Position numbers and translations under genes: made by a program | NCBI GenBank assembly: GCA_002717625.1 | Contig: PBEF01000015.1 | Location: 25,052-89,051, forward strand | From: Fidelibacterota bacterium | GTDB lineage: Bacteria > Fidelibacterota > Marinisomatia > SCGC-AAA003-L08 > D37C17 | Reading direction: 5' to 3' | DNA: 64,000 nt | The notes under the pieces: generated by a model | Database searches by the model: none | What the model was told of the DNA's origin: nothing | Seen by the model: only the letters and a program-made list of their open reading frames with translations | Shown here: positions 62,396-64,000 of the stretch, one piece after another | Layout of the letters: each line of letters starts with the position of its first letter | Position numbering within the stretch: position 1 is the first letter of the stretch

Positions 62396-64000
62396 ATGAA
62401 AACATTGACAAAGATGTTTGGTGTTTGGTGTTGGAGTCTTTTACTTATGTCTCTTAGTTTTTCTGCTAATGATAAAGCAGCAGAAGAATTAAGAATAGCA
62501 CAAGAAAAAGATGCTAACAAAAAAGCTCAATTAGTTGAGCAAAAAATGGCTGATACCTTTTTAAGAGATAAAATCTCTATGGGAGATATTACAGCTGAAC
62601 AAAAAAGAGCTATTTCAAATTTAATTAATGCTAGAGAGAAATTTGAACAAATCAGTTTAGAACTTGATTTTGACATTAACTCTCCATCAATTACAGCAGA
62701 AGAAAAGAAAGCTATGTTTGATGATGTAATTGAAGCTAGAGATAAATTTGATAAAACTAGTCTAGAAATTAATTTTAGCACTAGATCCGCATCAATTACA
62801 AAAGAAGAAAAGAAAGTTATTTTTGACTTGATTGATGCTCAAGAAAAATTTAATCAACTTAGCTTAGCGATTGATTTTGATACTAAATCTCCATCAATTA
62901 CAGCAGAAGAAAAGAAAGCTATGTTTGATTTAGTTGATGCTCAAGAAAAATTTAATCAACTTAGCTTAGAAATTGATAATTCTCCATCAATTACAGCAGA
63001 AGAAAAGAAAGCTATGTTTGATGCAATTGATGCTCAAGAAAAAGCTGAGCGTGTGACTGCTGAAAAAGATTCATATTATTTTAATTTAAAAACAGAAACA
63101 ACAGGTCAAGAATATCCTAACTCAGGTTCTAGAGACTGTGAAAGCAGTGCTGACTTCTATGATAACTGGGGTGATGGATGTGATTATTATGATACTAACA
63201 CTTGGGCTTGCTCATACACTGATTGGTGGTCTGCAGGTAGTGGTGATGCTCTAGTTGATTGTTGTGGTTGTGGTGGTGGAACTGAAGTTGCTGATGAGGA
63301 AGAAAATACTGATGAATGCGGTGAAGGTGAAACTGCATATACGTGGTCATATGCAGGCTCATGGGCAAGTGAAGTTGCTTGGACTTTAACTGATGCTGAT
63401 GGAAATGAAGCTGCAGCTGGTGATGGTAGTTCTGGTACAGTATGTTTAGCAGATGGTGATTATACAGCAACTATGATTGATTCTTATGGTGATGGTTGGA
63501 ATGGTGCGGTTGCATTCTCTGATGCTGATGGAAACGTTGTAGTTACAATTGCAATGAACGCTTGTTCATCTTGGGAAGAATATTATGGATATTGTAATGG
63601 TTCTCTAATAACTGCAGGTGTTAGTTTTGGTGGTACTCCTCCAGTATCTGGTTGTACAGATTCAAGTGCTCCAGAATATAATGCTGATGCAGAGGTTGAT
63701 GATGGTTCATGTTGGGCTAACTGTGCAGGAAATGCTGGTTGGATAGGTGATGGTTACTGTGATGGATCAAACAATAATGAAGGTTGTGCTTATGATGGTG
63801 GTGACTGTTGTCCTGGTGACTGTGTAGATGGATCCTATTCATGTGCTTCTTATGGTGGTACATGTGATGATTGTGTGAATCCAGATTCTGCTGATAATGC
63901 AGATGATGGTCAGTGTGCAACACCTCCTTCATGTGCTGATCAAGGATTATGGGACTGTGGTGATGGACAATGTATTCCAGAATCATTCGTTTGTGATGGA
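62396..64000 (+). CDS. Large modular secreted protein, 3' truncated by window end (not in the supplied ORF track)
   Basis: SD GAGGAGGAG, ATG at 62396: MKTLTKMFGVWCWSLLLMSLSFSANDKAAEELRIAQEKD...; 535 open codons to the window edge; helical repeats, LNR-like CAGNAGWIGDGYCDGSNNNEGCAYDGGDCC and LDLa-like CADQGLWDCGDGQCIPESFVCDG. Confidence 0.9.
   Translation, partial: MKTLTKMFGVWCWSLLLMSLSFSANDKAAEELRIAQEKDANKKAQLVEQKMADTFLRDKISMGDITAEQKRAISNLINAREKFEQISLELDFDINSPSITAEEKKAMFDDVIEARDKFDKTSLEINFSTRSASITKEEKKVIFDLIDAQEKFNQLSLAIDFDTKSPSITAEEKKAMFDLVDAQEKFNQLSLEIDNSPSITAEEKKAMFDAIDAQEKAERVTAEKDSYYFNLKTETTGQEYPNSGSRDCESSADFYDNWGDGCDYYDTNTWACSYTDWWSAGSGDALVDCCGCGGGTEVADEEENTDECGEGETAYTWSYAGSWASEVAWTLTDADGNEAAAGDGSSGTVCLADGDYTATMIDSYGDGWNGAVAFSDADGNVVVTIAMNACSSWEEYYGYCNGSLITAGVSFGGTPPVSGCTDSSAPEYNADAEVDDGSCWANCAGNAGWIGDGYCDGSNNNEGCAYDGGDCCPGDCVDGSYSCASYGGTCDDCVNPDSADNADDGQCATPPSCADQGLWDCGDGQCIPESFVCDG
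62570..63060 (+). repeat. Five tandem ~31-36-aa helical repeats (SPSITAEEKKAMFDxxDAQEKFNQLSLEID)
   Basis: Direct reading of translated repeats R1-R5; R3-R5 highly similar at DNA level. Confidence 0.88.

Noticed and set aside
63195-63986. His-rich minus-strand ORFs 63195-63470 and 63717-63986
   Set aside because: Antisense shadows of the Asp/Gly/Cys-rich plus-strand ORF starting at 62396, which has an SD, signal peptide and recognisable domains.

Overview
AT-rich 64 kb bacterial window, dense with genes on both strands. It resembles a marine FCB-group genome (Marinimicrobia/SAR406-like; inferred from dockerin-like tags, GCTD/ACNYNP Cys-rich repeats and PorV/T9SS-like proteins). Housekeeping content: DapF, CysK, PNP, RlmN, DnaG, CvpA, FabH, acyl-CoA dehydrogenase, YbeY, CorC-like, MazG, ArgS, RsfS, MnmA, IscS, bS21. 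RNA genes: RNase P RNA, tmRNA, three tRNAs. Accessory content: a laminarin-type utilisation region at ~41-59 kb (TonB receptor, glycan-binding-like protein, SSS transporter, GH3, three GH16, ROK kinase) and several large modular surface proteins. Main points of interest: (1) an outer-membrane-type protein at 13221-14363 whose reading frame contains two TGA codons in a UxxU spacing right after a signal peptide, with a 7-bp stem starting at the first TGA: a candidate double-selenocysteine protein, coupled to an ArsP/YraQ-like permease with an HMA domain; (2) a self-contained unit at 4121-4839 encoding two paralogous 70-aa membrane peptides with its own promoter, structured leader, long intergenic hairpin and terminator; (3) a cobalamin riboswitch controlling a BtuG-like beta-propeller protein. 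No CRISPR arrays or mobile elements were seen. No database searches or folding programs were run.
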